Origin: Pholis gunnellus
Taxonomy: Eukaryota > Chordata > Actinopteri > Perciformes > Pholidae
Direction: 5' to 3'
Length of the DNA stretch: 64,000 nt
Assembly (NCBI GenBank): GCA_910591455.2
Contig: OU342819.1
Span: 2,133,501 to 2,197,500 of the forward strand
Shown here in pieces: positions 25,713 through 37,671 of the stretch. Each line of letters begins with the position of its first letter. The first letter of the stretch is position 1. The notes below the pieces were generated by a model that saw only the letters and a list, made by a program, of their open reading frames with translations, made no database searches and had not been told where the DNA came from. The position numbers were made by a program, and so were the translations under genes.

Positions 25713-26624
25713 ATGTACTTGTGTCACATCTAATGATGTTTCACAGGTATGGACACAAACGCAGGTTGAATTAATTTAATGTTTCATGATGGATGTATAA
25801 TTCTACAGAGCGTGTGGTGGTACAGCACAGGGGAGTCACTAGCGTTTTGCCTATATAGTGTTGTGCACAAGTCATTGATATTTATGTATGTATAGTGAAG
25901 TTTTTGGGGGAACCCGCATCATATATTCAGTGTAGAACTCATTGAGCCCTATAAAGTACTTAGTCTGAAGTCTCGTACTCTTTGGTTCCATTATACAAAA
26001 CATATTTTTATGTTGTGTGTTCCCAGTGTTGTTCAGAGATAAAGCAGAGATACACAACCACTTATCCCACAGTGCCCGAGCACTCAGACCTATTTATGAT
26101 CCTCTGCTTTATTCTAAAGGCTTCAAATTGGAAACAGAGAAAAAGCAGCTCTCTGTTTCCCGACCGTATATCCTCTTCCGGGAGATTCTGTAGTTCTCTG
26201 ACGAAGCGATAAAAAAGAAAAACCTGCTTGTGAATTTTTACCTCTGATCAAATTAGGCGTCGCCTGGTACGTCTTCCTTGGTATCGGTCATGCCTCACTA
26301 AAATGGAAATACCTTTCTTGGAGAGAGAGAGAGAAAAAAGGGACATTAAAGAATGCCCTTTGTAATAAATGAAACGGGAATTGCAAATATGCACAGTCAT
26401 GAAATTTAATTGTGCTCTCTGGTGACTGGTTTGTGGGTGCTGAGGAGCGTGGGTGCAGGAGGAGCGCTGGGGGCAGAGGTGGTTAAATGTAGCGCGTAAC
26501 GCACTGCCTGAACAGGCTAATGAAGCCGCTGTTTATGACCCACTGCAATTGTGTCATCTCTTGAATGGCAACAAGATGCCAGTGCACACACAGAGAGGCA
26601 CTCAAACACATACATGGAGCTGCT

Positions 26625-26645
26625 CACACACACACACACACACAA
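26625..26645. repeat. (CA)n microsatellite
   Basis: About ten CA units. Confidence 0.9.
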
Positions 26646-26935
26646 CGTGGTGTTGTCTTCGGTAGAATGTATTAATATGTTAATGTTTTTTGGGGGGCTG
26701 AGAAGAGGCCACATACCTACAGTACAATGTAACATTCTAACAGTATACCACCTTAGAGTCCGTTGGAACGACTTTATAATGTCAATGAAAAGAGACGCAG
26801 AAATCCAAGCATAATAAAAATACAATGTAAATACAATGAGACATGAAGCAACTGTTTGTGCCATTATAGCTGATAAAACTAGGGAGCAGACTTATGTACA
26901 TGGCCAATAATAAAAATATACATTAGACAGTGTTA

Positions 26936-27127
26936 TGGAGCCAAATCCAGGTCAATACTTTGAATTTGAAAATATAAAATCTGAAAGTGAAAAATATAAG
27001 ACCTCAAATATAAAAATATGTATTCACAAAAATTCCAGAACTGAATCAAAATGATATTCAACCCAAAAAAACTTTCAGGTTAAAATGTTTTCAAATGATG
27101 AAAACTATTGACCTGGATTTGGCTCCA
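26936..27127. mobile_element. Tc1/mariner-type MITE, 192 bp
   Basis: Perfect 22-bp inverted ends begin TGGAGCCAAATCC (26936-26957 and 27106-27127). Each end is flanked by TA (26934-26935 and 27128-27129), the duplication used by Tc1/mariner elements. The interior is AT-rich and non-coding. The identical ends suggest a recent or well-preserved insertion. Confidence 0.88.
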
Positions 27128-27129
27128 TA

Positions 27130-29857
27130 CATTGTGAAATAAACTACGGAAGCATGTTAATTAACTCATGTTAATTGGCATGATTTGAGAGGAACTTATA
27201 AAAATATAAAAACTAATTCACAAAGTATTCCCCCAGTTACAGATGTAATTAGAAGGATTGGTTTTCAAACACGACTTGAATGCATTATTGTATATCTCTT
27301 AAACTACATAATGACGACATGGACAGTAGATCAGTCTGTTTTAACTTGGCATTTTGAAATATGAATCCAGTTTGTACTGTTTACACGACTGAGATGTAAA
27401 TACATGATGTGTTTGGTATTGAGCTTTAAGAAAAAATGTAAACATGATCAGTAAATCAGTCAGGCAATAGTCTGTCAATAGTTTCACAGTTTTACTTTTA
27501 TTATTGCTGTTATCAAACGTCATAGCACACATCTGAAGAAGAAAACTGAGCAGCATAAACTGTAGGAGGTTTAAATAATCATGTATTCAGGAATATCTCA
27601 ATATATAAACAACAAATGTAAACATTGCTACAGTGAATACAAATAAAGTCCAATAAAACTAAAATAAGAAAATAACTTTTTGTAATAAAGAGTTGAGTTA
27701 TAATAAATTATCACATTACTTTAGAATATTTTGCTTATATAAGTTTTATTATTTTATTTCCTAATCATTTTTTACAATTTGGAATTCCATATTTCTGTAT
27801 TTTTTGAAAAACATGAGATGATCTCAAAGAATACCCCCAAAAAGTACTTTATTATTGTGACATGGAGCAGACATGACTAAGTGAACCTTGAGTCCAGATC
27901 ATTTTTGTCAGATTACTGTTTCACAGGCCAAGAAAGAACGTTGACGCTGTGGCCTGTTATTGTTAGTTAATCACTGCTTGAGTGTGTACCAGTCGTTGTT
28001 GTTGAGGTTATATTCTCACAATGATCATTTAAGCCCATCTTAATCTTTTTTGAGCTTTTCAAATAATATATGTCATTAAACAGACTTTTTAAACAAACTA
28101 GCGTTTAATTAGTTTTGCAACATGACAAATGTTAAATCCAACTCTGATTATTTTAGACAAAGGTTAAACTAGTGTAACTGAATTCATATTAAAAGCTTGA
28201 CGGTTGTGCTTTCCCACAAAAACGCACAGAAATGTGCGGTTATCTGGGCTGCTGAACATTCATCTCACTGTGTGAGGGATAGTGAATCCATCAAAGGTGA
28301 GAGGACACCATGAAGCAGAGCCTCTTCTGCATTGTGCAGCATTAGACACACTCATAAATAAATACGATGTAAGCAGAAAACAAGATAAGAAAATCAGTCC
28401 CTCTAATTAACTGCTAATTCGTTTGAGGACTGCAGAAGTTTGATAAAGAAAGGCAAAGCTTATTAAAGGACATGCTGTGTGGTACATTATGATTCCTTTA
28501 AAAATGTAATCCACGTTTATGAGCTTGATTGCATAGGGTTTGTGGTGCGCATATCTGTGTGTGTTATTGTTGATGGTGCGAGCAGCGGGGGATGTGAGGC
28601 TGAGCAATGTGAACGCCGGACTGCTCTTCATCGCCCCTACGGCTGAGTCTGAGCGGTCCTCCTCCTCTCCCCACATCACATGACAGAGACGACGCTCTGC
28701 TCCTGCCCTTTAAAACGCCACCCCCGACTCAAATGAAAAATGTGGCATTTCATTATCATATATGTATATGTTATTGCCAGAGGGCCTGCCAGTCTATGGA
28801 AAGCGAGCGGTGAAACCCCCCCCCCTCCCCTTCTCCTCTCCCTTGTTTCCCCAGAGGGAATGGATGGAGATATCCCACAATGCTAGAGCCCATCAGCTCC
28901 TGCAGGTCCATCGGAGGGGGAGGGGGGGCTTCTGCCTCTTCACTTCACACAAAGCAAACGTCTCGAGCAGGGGCCGCTGATGCAAAACGTAGCTCCGTAC
29001 CTCAAACTCTGTAGTCCACCGTTCCCTCTGTCCCATTTCTCTGGATCAGTGGAGGAGCAGTGCTTTAAAACGGGCCACAAATATTCAAACCGCAGATAAT
29101 ATTAGGGATGCAATGATAGATGTAGCTATGTTATTGTCTAAAAACAGGATCTTTGATGTGTCATTGATGTAATGGATATGATGCAGTTTGACACATCACA
29201 AGGAGGGATTGTAAACCAACACCGTATTGTTCATTATCTTAGTATTAACCGTATTATCAATCCAGTAATTACAGAGTATTTTTAGTTGTCAAAGCTGCTC
29301 CAACCAATGTGTAGATCCGTCAAGTGAAAGGAAAATGTAAATGTAAAGAGGAGATGCTTCATAAATGCACATTGATTTAACAACATATTTCACCATAAGA
29401 ATTAGACATTTATACATATTTTCGTAAGTGGAAAATTCTGTCTTTATTCCCTATATATGTTCATAGATTTATAAACTTGCCATTTTGCCATGGAAAATTA
29501 ATTTGAACGATTTTAGCACAAGGGTAACATGTAACACATGGGTAACACATAAGATGTGACATTTTTTTATAAAGCAATGTTTTTATCTTGATAATGAATC
29601 AAATGACTGTGTGTAATGTGAAAGGGACGCTCATCCTGACAAACCCAGCGTATAGCTCTGCACTTCCTTTCCACACTACAGGACCTCTGAGCATCTTTTC
29701 AGCTCATTGTTTGGTTTTTTCAGCTTGCAGTATTTACTGTAGTGTTTAGTCTCACAGCTCTCATCACCTTTGTGTCCATCGGCAGCAGGCCACAGCTTTT
29801 TCTCAGGAGTCTTGGTGGAGACCCAAACAGCTAAAATAGAAAGAAAATTGGACTGTA
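27130..29857. other. Intronic, no gene recognised
   Basis: AT-rich sequence to about 28.2 kb, then more GC-balanced sequence with C-rich and G-rich patches at 28810-28930. No exon was found. Confidence 0.45.
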
Positions 29858-29940
29858 TCAGGGGTGGGCAGTTATTTTTCCTTGGGGGGCCACATGAGAA
29901 ATTGATAAGGCTGACATGGCCCGTCAAAAAACAGTCAAAG
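29858..29940 (+). mobile_element. hAT-type left end
   Basis: Starts CAGGGGTGGGCAGTTATT and continues ccttggggggccacatgagaa, typical of one end of teleost hAT elements with a CAGGGGTGGGCAA terminus. No matching right end (ttgcccacccctg) was found downstream, so the element is truncated, or its far end has diverged. Confidence 0.6.
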
Positions 29941-29950
29941 TGAAAGCGTA

Positions 29951-30271
29951 GTCAGAAGTGTGCTGTAGAGGGCTATGCTAATAATAGCATAGTCGGAAGT
30001 GTGCTGTAGGGGGCTATGCTAATACTATCATAGTCAGAAGTGTGCTGTAGGGGGCTATGCTAATAATAGCATAGTCAGAAGTGTGCTGTAGGGGGCTATG
30101 CTAATACTATCATAGTCAGAAGTGTGCTGTAGGGGGCTATGCTAATAATAGCATAGTCAGAAGTGTGCTGTAGGGGGCTATGCTAATAATAGCATAGTCG
30201 GAAGTGTGCTGTAGAGGGCTATGCTAATAATAGCATAGTCGGAAGTGTGCTGTAGAGGGCTATGCTAATAT
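29951..30271 (+). repeat. 41-bp minisatellite, about 7.8 units
   Basis: Units start at 29951, 29992, 30033, 30074, 30115, 30156, 30197 and 30238, exactly 41 bases apart. Each is gtcagaagtgtgctgtaggg-like followed by ggctatgctaat. Two variants alternate in places: units ending aatagcata contain the inverted repeat TATGCTA/TAGCATA, while units 2 and 4 end ctatcata and lose it. The array begins shortly after the hAT end at 29858 and may be interior to that element. Confidence 0.95.
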
Positions 30272-32814
30272 AGTGCACACTGGTAATGTACGTAGATGTC
30301 TTTGGGTTAATAGCTAGCTAACACAGCGATGCAATTCTACTGTTGGCCACTCTTTCTGAATTGCCATGTGATGGAATTGTGGGCTGATTATACATTTTTT
30401 TGTCAGGGTCCAAAGCTTAAAGTTGTACAGTATGTCCCGGATACGGTTTGCAACAATAGTAGCAGCAACAGTAGAAGAAGAACTACGTAAACAACATGGA
30501 TGTACAGCATTGAGTGAATAAAGTTACATTGTAATGTTAGAGGTACACCAATAAACACAGCACTAACCCCTGTCCGAATAAACAATATGACTGTTTTTGT
30601 GAGATTTTATTTAACAACAGCAGGACTCCAAATGAATACTAAAGTTGCTGTGCGTCTGTTGGATGTGCAAATAGGGATTAATTTGCTGACACAATTTCCC
30701 ACATTTATCAGGCGATACGTCACAATGCGTTGTGGTTACAGCTTTTTCTGATGCCCCAACGTGGCCACGAAGTCGGGGAATGCAGCTTTAAATAATGCTC
30801 CCGCTCTCAAAGAGGTTTAGCTCATCTTTTAATTGCGTCACAGATATTTCAGTTACAGATTAATAACGCTATGACACATGTAATGACACAGTATGTGCTC
30901 CCCAAACAACTCTTAAGATACACCCAGGTAACGCGTGCTTTTCAAATATGAAGCTCGTCCTCTCCATCTCCCTGACACTTTAAATTGCAGGCTGCACAGG
31001 CCATTTCTGTAGACTCACTCCATAAGCCTGACTAAAAGGGCAGATGAATGAGGAGTGGGCCCTAACGGAAGGCAATCTTAAACTGTAGTATCACTCCCAG
31101 CACAGCATTTCACTGAGATTCAAAGAAACACGAAAAACTGATGAAGATTTGGGGCTGTGTCTCTCCCCGCTTCTGCCATCCCCTTCAGACTGGGTGGGGG
31201 GGGGGGGGGGGGGCAGACAGACAGCAGGATAATACCAGCAACAGTGCTGCGCCAACACCCTCAGGCAGACACAGGTGTGACGGGTGGCTGAGGGGTTAGA
31301 GCGGGGAGGATAAAGAGCACATGAGAAATCCTGAGAAGGCTCTGAGTGTCCAGGGGGACCAGTGTCACCCGGCTCCCCAGGGACACACACTAAATCAGTG
31401 CGGTAGGCATGGGGAGGTACATCTCTGGCTTTATGAGATAGTTAGCATGCGCTGGCCCCTCCCCTCTCTTGTTTCCCATTTAAGAGCTGACTGGCCCCCC
31501 CGATAACGGATGGCGCCACAGGTAATTGGAAAATTGGCAGGCATGTCAGGGAGATTTGGTGGATGGCATGGGTCTATACGACGGCGGGGTTCATGAGGTG
31601 TCACCCCACAGCTAGATTTATATCAGCCCCATGGACTGGCACCAGAAAGTATCCGGAGTTCAGGAAAAAGTAGCACATTTTTCTTCAGGTTGTGACTGCA
31701 TATCAAGACGGCTCCAGAGGCACGGACAAGGTTCCTGTTAGTAAAGAGATAATATATGAGCCGTCCTTTGCATTAACCCTAAACTAAATTTACTGTTTCT
31801 ACACATGCCTTAACAACTGCTGCAAGTAGCTCCACACATCCTACACTCTGATTTATTTGCAGCTCATTTTCATCTTCTGTGACAATTTAAATTCCAATCT
31901 GCATCATCAAACGATGGTTTACATGATAGAATCCCAGACGTATTTCTTTACTAAAGACTCGCCAGGAATTGTCATTTCACCGGTCAAGAATATCCAGTGA
32001 ATTCCATCCACAGTGCAGGAAAGGGGAAGATGTAAGGGCTGTGAAATGTTTTTACCGTTTTAAACAGTCTCCCTGAATTTTAACAATTTATGTTCAAGTG
32101 CTTGTGGATTAGGTTTGGGCAATATGTTCACATTTTCCAACTGGCCACCATCAGCCCAACTAACCGGCGATTGCCAATATATTTATGCAGATGTGTGCGC
32201 AGTAAAGCTAAAAATAAATATTGTTAAATTATAACATTATCATGTGTTCAAATGTAATTTTGTAAAATGTAGTTTGTTTTTAAAAACTTGAACAAACACG
32301 GCAGGAAATGTTTTCACAGCAATATAAAATAGATATTAAAGAGTTGTTACCTGTTCAACTTCCTAAATAGAAATATTGCGATTAATCATCGTGAAAGCTG
32401 TGAAACTGTGATATACCTTCTGACAATAACTGTGATATAAAAGTTTTCATATAATGACATTTTGGAAGTGAGGGTAAGGCAATAACGTCAGTTGTCAATC
32501 TACATTGTCCACATCCATAATATTAACAGGTGTCAGATAAGAGCAAATACTACACTATACATAGTACTACTATACATAGTGCAGGTGTAAACAAACAAAA
32601 GCATGATTCTAACTCAAACACGCTGTCAGTCTTCTCGTTGCCTCGCCAAGATTGGCTGAATTTAATTCTTTCTTTGACTGTAGTTAAGAATGATGAAGAG
32701 CAAAACATGGTCATAAAGACTCCATTACTGACACGTGTTGTGAAAATGAAATGAACTGGGACATAAGGAAGTGTACAATTTCAGGCTTGGTTTACATTCT
32801 TCCGGGGTTCTACA
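30272..32814. other. Intronic, no gene recognised
   Basis: Holds an 18-G run at 31196-31213 and otherwise unassigned sequence. No exon was found. Confidence 0.45.
31196..31213. repeat. Poly-G tract (18 G)
   Basis: An uninterrupted G run. Confidence 0.9.
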
Positions 32815-33370
32815 GCTTTTGAATCGGTTGCTAGAATGTTTTGACAGACCTTCATGGTTCCCAGACGTACAGACCTACCGACTTTGGTGATCGTCTGACA
32901 TTTCCTCTAGCGCCACCATGAGGTTAGCGCTAAAAAGCATATGTCCTTTTTAATATGTTTTTGTATCTTTGTCATGTCAAAGTGCATCGCTGTGGTCTTA
33001 CAGTAATTTGTGTTTCAATTAGCAAAGACAAGACTTTTTTCTGCTCAGCGGGCCGGCCGGCAATCGCTAATGATCCTTACCTGCATGATGCATCCAACTA
33101 ATTTGATGCAGACATTTATGTTCCCCTCGGGATGGACTGTGCTACCTTTTCATGGGTAATGACTTTGCATCCAGTGACGGCATGAGGTTTTTTGTCCCAT
33201 ACTTTTTTGACAGCGAATGTTAGCATGCTAAAAAGAAGAGGGTGAACATGGTAAACACTAAACCTGCTAAAACATCAGCACGTTAGCTTCGTCATGCTGA
33301 TGTTAGCATTTATCTCAAAGAACCACTGTGGCTAAGTACAGCCTCACAGAGCCATGGAGCTATTGTTATA
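32815..33370 (+). repeat. Dispersed teleost repeat C, inverse copy
   Basis: Shares the 'gttagcatgcta', 'ggtgaacatggtaaacact', 'gatgttagcatttatctcaaag' and 'agcctcacagagcc' themes with the reverse of 21237-21910. An unrelated-looking stretch (about 32990-33190) sits in the middle. Class unknown. Confidence 0.55.
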
Positions 33371-35409
33371 AAGTTGCAAAGATAATTTTCTAGGTTTAAT
33401 TACAACCCAAAGAATCTTTAGACCAAATGCTTGAGAAAGTCTTTGCCCAAGAGTCTAATGATGTTAAATGAGTCTGCCAGTGAAATTCCCCCTCACAAGT
33501 TATTGTTAAAAGATGAATTCTGCTTTTTAATTAGCGAGCACACAGTCGGGACACGCTGCAGTATTAAAAACTGCTTCCCTGGTGATTGGCCTTGAGGGAC
33601 AACAATCGCATACGGCATGGTTCCTTTTTTTATAAAGTACTTTTGAATTACCAACATTTACTGTAGGCCTGGACCAGGTTGTGTCAGGATGAGTCTATCG
33701 GGAAAAGTTTACAATATTTAAGAAATATTTAAGTTTATGTGAGCACACAAAGAATCCATACGGGAGTGAATCCATTCATGATTGACAGAAAATTAGAACC
33801 TAACAGCTAGCTGGAGGAACGTGGATTCATGAGGCGTCGTGGGCTGCAGGTCCTAACCTGGTGATCACACATTCTGGAGTGTAGATGTGTTTATTAACCT
33901 CTGGAGGGGGGATAATTGTATCTGTCAAAGTCGTTTAATCACCGCTGCAGCTCTCACCACTGTCACTTTCACTTTGTCTGTTTTACTAAATCAGCTGGCT
34001 CCTTGCTTGGCCCACTACGACTCCTGCTCTCCTTGTGTCACTTGCCTTTTTATTGGCTGTAAAACCCGCGTTTACATTTGGGAACTATTTTGTTATATGA
34101 AAAAAAAAAAATACAGAGGAATAACGATAAAACACTGGTTTCAACTTCAGAAAGACACAGTTGAAGGTGGGCAACACAACATCAGTCAAATACAGTCGCC
34201 ATCAGACTGATTCTGATGAAAATGAATCAGAAGCTGCATCTTAATACTATGATCCAGTGTTTTTAAAACAGTAGATATATACAGTACGTAAAACATCTAT
34301 CAGGGCAGAACAATAAGGATTACCCTCAATTGTGAAACAGAAGCTAGATAGAAGATGGTAAGGACAGGTCTTTATAGCCATAATAACTTTTATTGAAAAT
34401 CAACTACTTAACATTTATACAACTTGTTCCATTCCATTTAAGCTGTGCACTCTGAGCTAATGCTCAAGTTTCTTATGATGCTTTTATTATTTGTATTTGA
34501 CCAAAACCTAAAGCTAAGGTTGGTCATATTTTTCAAGAACTTTTTTTCCCCACATCAACGCCGGGGAGCTGGTTCGCGACGACGCTTATAGTATTCCTTG
34601 CGTGCTTAAAAAGTAACAATTGTGATTACAGTGTGCAGGTTGATTTTGCGAGTGCAACTGAAAGTGGGAAACTGATAAAAACCTAGTCTCCTTTATGCAA
34701 GTCAGATGTGCTACATACCCACCACTCTCCTACCTGACCTTCTACCTCACTACATAAATAATTAATTGGCACTGAAAGTTGGCCCTGGATGTACATTCTG
34801 AGGTGGGGTATTGGCTCTTCGCAAATTGCCTGCCATCTTGAACATAGACCGGCTAATCACAGTAAAGCATCGTACAGCTCCAACCAGGGTCCGACAACTC
34901 TGCTCCACAGACTCTCATGCAACTGTTTCAGATTTTCTTAATTTTTAGGCTGGTTTAGTGGATTTGGAGCTAGTCATGGTTAAACGTTGAGTAATAGTGA
35001 TACTTGTTACCCGAAGATGTTGAAAGGAGATATGCGTTTTTTAGATAGATGATTGTAACTGTGAATAAAGACCTACCTGGTTTTAAAGGAACAAGGTTGT
35101 TCCTTCATTTCATTGTCTTCTGTCTGGATCTCCAGGTGATGGTTCACTTTTACACTGATCTGTAGCTTTAGCTTCTATCTTGAACTTTCGAACCTGTTTT
35201 CTCTGCTAAATCATTTTAACACCTGGATATGTCCTTCAAACACATATAGTAGACCTTCTATCTGCTTCTCTCTGAAATTGAGTTTTCATTTTTCCAAAAA
35301 TGAGATATTCATTCATGGAGTACAGTGACAGTGTGGGCTCCACACTAGACAGACTTTACTACTCTCATTATATGAATAATTTCTGTCTCGTGCATTGAAT
35401 GTGTTGTAA
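33371..35409. other. Intronic, no gene recognised
   Basis: AT-rich sequence. The longest open frame (33887-34210) has no family signature. Confidence 0.45.
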
Positions 35410-35499
35410 CTCTGTGATGTTGTTCATTCTGTACACATGACATCTATCACACGTCTATCCATCTTGATAGAGGGAGTCGCTGTTGCTCTCTCTGAGGCC

Positions 35500-35662
35500 T
35501 CTTCCTCTTTTCTCCCCGTTAAAGATGTTTTTGGGGGAGTTCTTCCTGTTCTGATGTGAGGGTTCCGGGACAGAGGATGTCGCATGTGTACAGATTGTAA
35601 AGCCCTCTGAGGAAAATTTGTGATTTGTGATTTTGGGCAATACAAAATACATTGAATTGAAT
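35500..35662 (+). mobile_element. LINE 3'-end fragment (CR1/L2/Rex1-like tail)
   Basis: Contains tgtacagattgtaaagccctctgag, then aatttgtgatttgtgat, then ending aaatacattgaattgaat. This is a widespread teleost LINE tail, and a second copy ends near 48355. No coding part is retained. The exact clade is uncertain. Confidence 0.6.
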
Positions 35663-35798
35663 CGACAGCTTGACAGGGTAGCAGAGGGGGGCGGGGCTTA
35701 GCGAAGGGTCAATAGGTTCTTTGCAGTGGCGTGACACATTGGCGTGCTTTCCAGATGGAGGCCAGGTAACTGAAGGCAGGTTCAATACTGCAGCAATA

Positions 35799-35927
35799 AT
35801 GCCTATGGTTTGCACTGTTTACGGCTGTTCCAACCGATCAAATCTGGGAAAATACAAGAGCTACATTCAAGTCCCGAAAATAGTTGTACACAAAGGTGAG
35901 AAGTTAAAAAAACTCACAGAGAAGTAG
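35799..35927 (+). pseudogene. THAP-domain N-terminal fragment
   Basis: The open frame reads MPMVCTVYGCSNRSNLGKYK, continues through a YIQVPKIV segment and stops after about 43 residues. CxxxxC followed by a basic, aromatic-rich stretch and VP is the beginning of a THAP zinc finger (C2CH), here with only the first two ligands. The downstream C and H ligands and the AVPTIF-type end are not visible in frame. Intact THAP genes in fish include many copies linked to P-element-like transposons, so a transposon-derived fragment inside the PHF14 intron is the simplest reading. A large imperfect inverted repeat follows at 36015-36208. Confidence 0.6.
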
Positions 35928-36014
35928 CGACAGACAGATCAAAAACCTCCATCTAAAGTCTGGAGGAGCAGAGTAATGTAAGTAACTACATAGCTAGCTA
36001 AAACTGACTATAAA

Positions 36015-36208
36015 CACAGACCATGGAGGTGATATTGCCAGATACATCTGTGATATTATCACACTGTGGTTTAGTTCGCTGTCTCCCAGCAGCTAACTAG
36101 CTAGCTAGCTAAAACTGCAAAACACTAGCTCCAGAACAAACAACCAACGGTTGACAATGTCACAGATGTCGCTGGCTGTTTCCAGCAATATCACCACCAT
36201 GGTCTGTG
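36015..36208. repeat. Imperfect long inverted repeat downstream of the THAP fragment
   Basis: The left arm starts cacagaccatggaggtgatattgcc (36015) and runs through catctgtgatattatca. The right arm ends with the inverse, ggcgatatcaccaccatggtctgtg-like (to 36208), and includes tgacaatgtcacagatg. Between the arms is a ctagctagctag-rich spacer. Confidence 0.75.
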
Positions 36209-36789
36209 CTTTTTGGGTTTGTCATTGTTTTTATGGAAGTTAGCGTTGCACTGGTTCCTTCGACAAAATGTTTTGGGATAAACCAACTACACCACATGAA
36301 TTCACTTCATCGCCACTAAGCTAAAGGCGAACTAATGATCAGCATGATGACATTTAGTCATCTCTCATTTAGCCACTTGTTTGCATTCATCTTTTTTAGG
36401 ACACATAAAAGTTTTAAAATTCAACAGATGGGTATTTACTAGTGTATATTACGTAGAGAAAAACGTTAGAATCTCTTCAGCTTGTGTTAACCACGGACCA
36501 TATCTAACCAAAAGTCCATCAACTTTGACACCAGGAAACCAGAAGTGCCATAATGCTGACTCAATGCCGGGCTTTATGACGCATTCCTGCAGCACTCTAT
36601 TTGGACGGGATAGCTGGGGACAGCGGGCTCAGCAATACATCCATACGTCTCTGCAGTCTGTAGTACAGACCTGAGTCAGACAGCATACTTGTTTTAATAC
36701 CTTGGTCATAGAGCAATGGAGGGTCAGTTTAATTCTTTCTTTCTGTTCATTGCTGTTACGTAACGGTTTGTCGTGTCCTGTGCTTCTAG

Positions 36790-36873
36790 GAGGAAGAGGA
36801 GGAGGAGGAGGAGCAGCTGGAGGAAGATGATGCTGTTAAAGAGGAAACAGCTGAGCAGGAGATTCCAAACTGA
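36790..36873 (+). CDS. phf14: PHF14 terminal coding exon: acidic C-terminal tail and stop
   Basis: After a long pyrimidine-rich tract and the acceptor tgcttctag (ending 36789), an open frame of 27 codons runs to TGA at 36871. The peptide starts with eight Glu residues, continues QLEEDDAVKEETAEQEIPN and is strongly acidic. The exon begins in phase 0, exactly as the PHD exon 23.4 kb upstream ends, so the joined protein would read ...TSSSK-EEEE. In mammalian PHF14, as I recall it, the region after the same SSSSK also ends the protein with about 24 charged residues starting with Glu-Asp, so length and position fit while the sequence is divergent. The run of Glu codons is a GAG/GAA repeat that could vary in length. 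The main doubt is that the tail alone is not diagnostic: the assignment rests on phase, strand, splice sites, position and the following poly(A) signal. Alternative PHF14 isoforms with other last exons cannot be excluded. Confidence 0.72.
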   Translation, partial: EEEEEEEEQLEEDDAVKEETAEQEIPN

Positions 36874-37670
36874 ACCCGAGCGAGCGGATACGAACACACC
36901 ACTGCTCTGTGGTTTCACCTCCAGTCTTTGCATTTCCGTTCAGACTATAGCACACGTAACTTTCTACTAGCCTCCCAAAGTTTCTAGACAGCCAGCAGTT
37001 AGCTTCCACTCCACATAGTTTAGCAAGCAGAGGTGTATTTTAGAAAACACTATTTAAAATTGTGAAATCTTTAGATTCAAGGAAAGAGTTTGTACTTTTT
37101 ATGAACGAGGCTGGACAGACGGACAGACATCTCTCAGATTTCAGACATCTTCGTGAAGCAGTACATGAAAGCATCCAGCCACAGGGGCACACACCACTGC
37201 GCTCCTTCTACGGCAGAGACGTGTGTCCGGCTGTCGGCACCCAGCCAGCTGACGTGTTTTTGACACTCTATTTTCATACACTAATGATGATCAGACAGTG
37301 TGTCCACACAGAGTATCCTCAGTGTCCTGTTTACAAGATGAAGCGAGCAGAGTGGGGTCCACAAAACACATCTTGTCCCCTGCCGAGCACGCTGACGTCA
37401 GCAGTGAAGCGTCCTTTCACCGTCTTCGCAAGCATTTCACTCGACATTTGACTGGAGGATTTTATTTTTATATTTCTTGCATATCTTCTTTCTTCCCCCA
37501 TTTAAAATATCGACTTATTTTCTCACTCATTTACAGTTATGTGAAGTATTGAGTCTGGTTTTTGTGTAAAAAGAAACGTTTTTTAATCTTTGATTGACAG
37601 TATCTTTAAGTGCTACATACCAATCTATTTTGTCATTGGATTTGCAATAAAATCGTCCATGTTTGATTGT
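36874..37670 (+). other. phf14: Probable 3' UTR of PHF14
   Basis: Sequence after the TGA at 36871 runs without a splice signal that I trust to an AATAAA at 37646-37651. A T/GT-rich tract follows within about 30 bases (tgtttgattgttgattgt), the usual arrangement of a cleavage site. That would give a UTR of roughly 0.8 kb. Small open frames inside it show no family resemblance and are taken as chance. The true end would need cDNA evidence. Confidence 0.55.
37646..37651 (+). terminator. Poly(A) signal AATAAA, PHF14
   Basis: A canonical AATAAA lies 773 bases after the stop codon, with a GT-rich downstream element starting about 10 bases later. It is the best such pair downstream of the terminal exon. 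Confidence 0.5.
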
Positions 37671-37671
37671 T

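Larger units (their letters stand above)
13368..36789 (+). other. phf14: Last intron of PHF14 (23.4 kb)
   Basis: The intron is bounded by gtgagt at 13368 and tgcttctag at 36789, and both flanking exons are in phase 0. It is loaded with mobile DNA and tandem repeats, listed separately: a complete hAT element at 17168, a Rex3 tail at 25638, a Tc1/mariner-type MITE at 26936, a minisatellite at 29951 and a THAP fragment at 35799. No other coding exon was recognised within it. Stretches such as 13368-14620, 14938-17167, 18383-20390 and 22063-25049 hold nothing I can name apart from AT-rich sequence. Confidence 0.7.

Noticed and set aside
26517..26864. 115-codon minus-strand frame with CVCVCV
   Set aside because: Generated by the CA microsatellite and unrelated flanks.
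29951..30271. CRISPR array
   Set aside because: The units are contiguous 41-bp tandem repeats without unique spacers, in a vertebrate genome.
37062..37451. 129-codon open frame downstream of the PHF14 stop
   Set aside because: It lies in the probable 3' UTR and has no domain-like composition or supporting splice sites.
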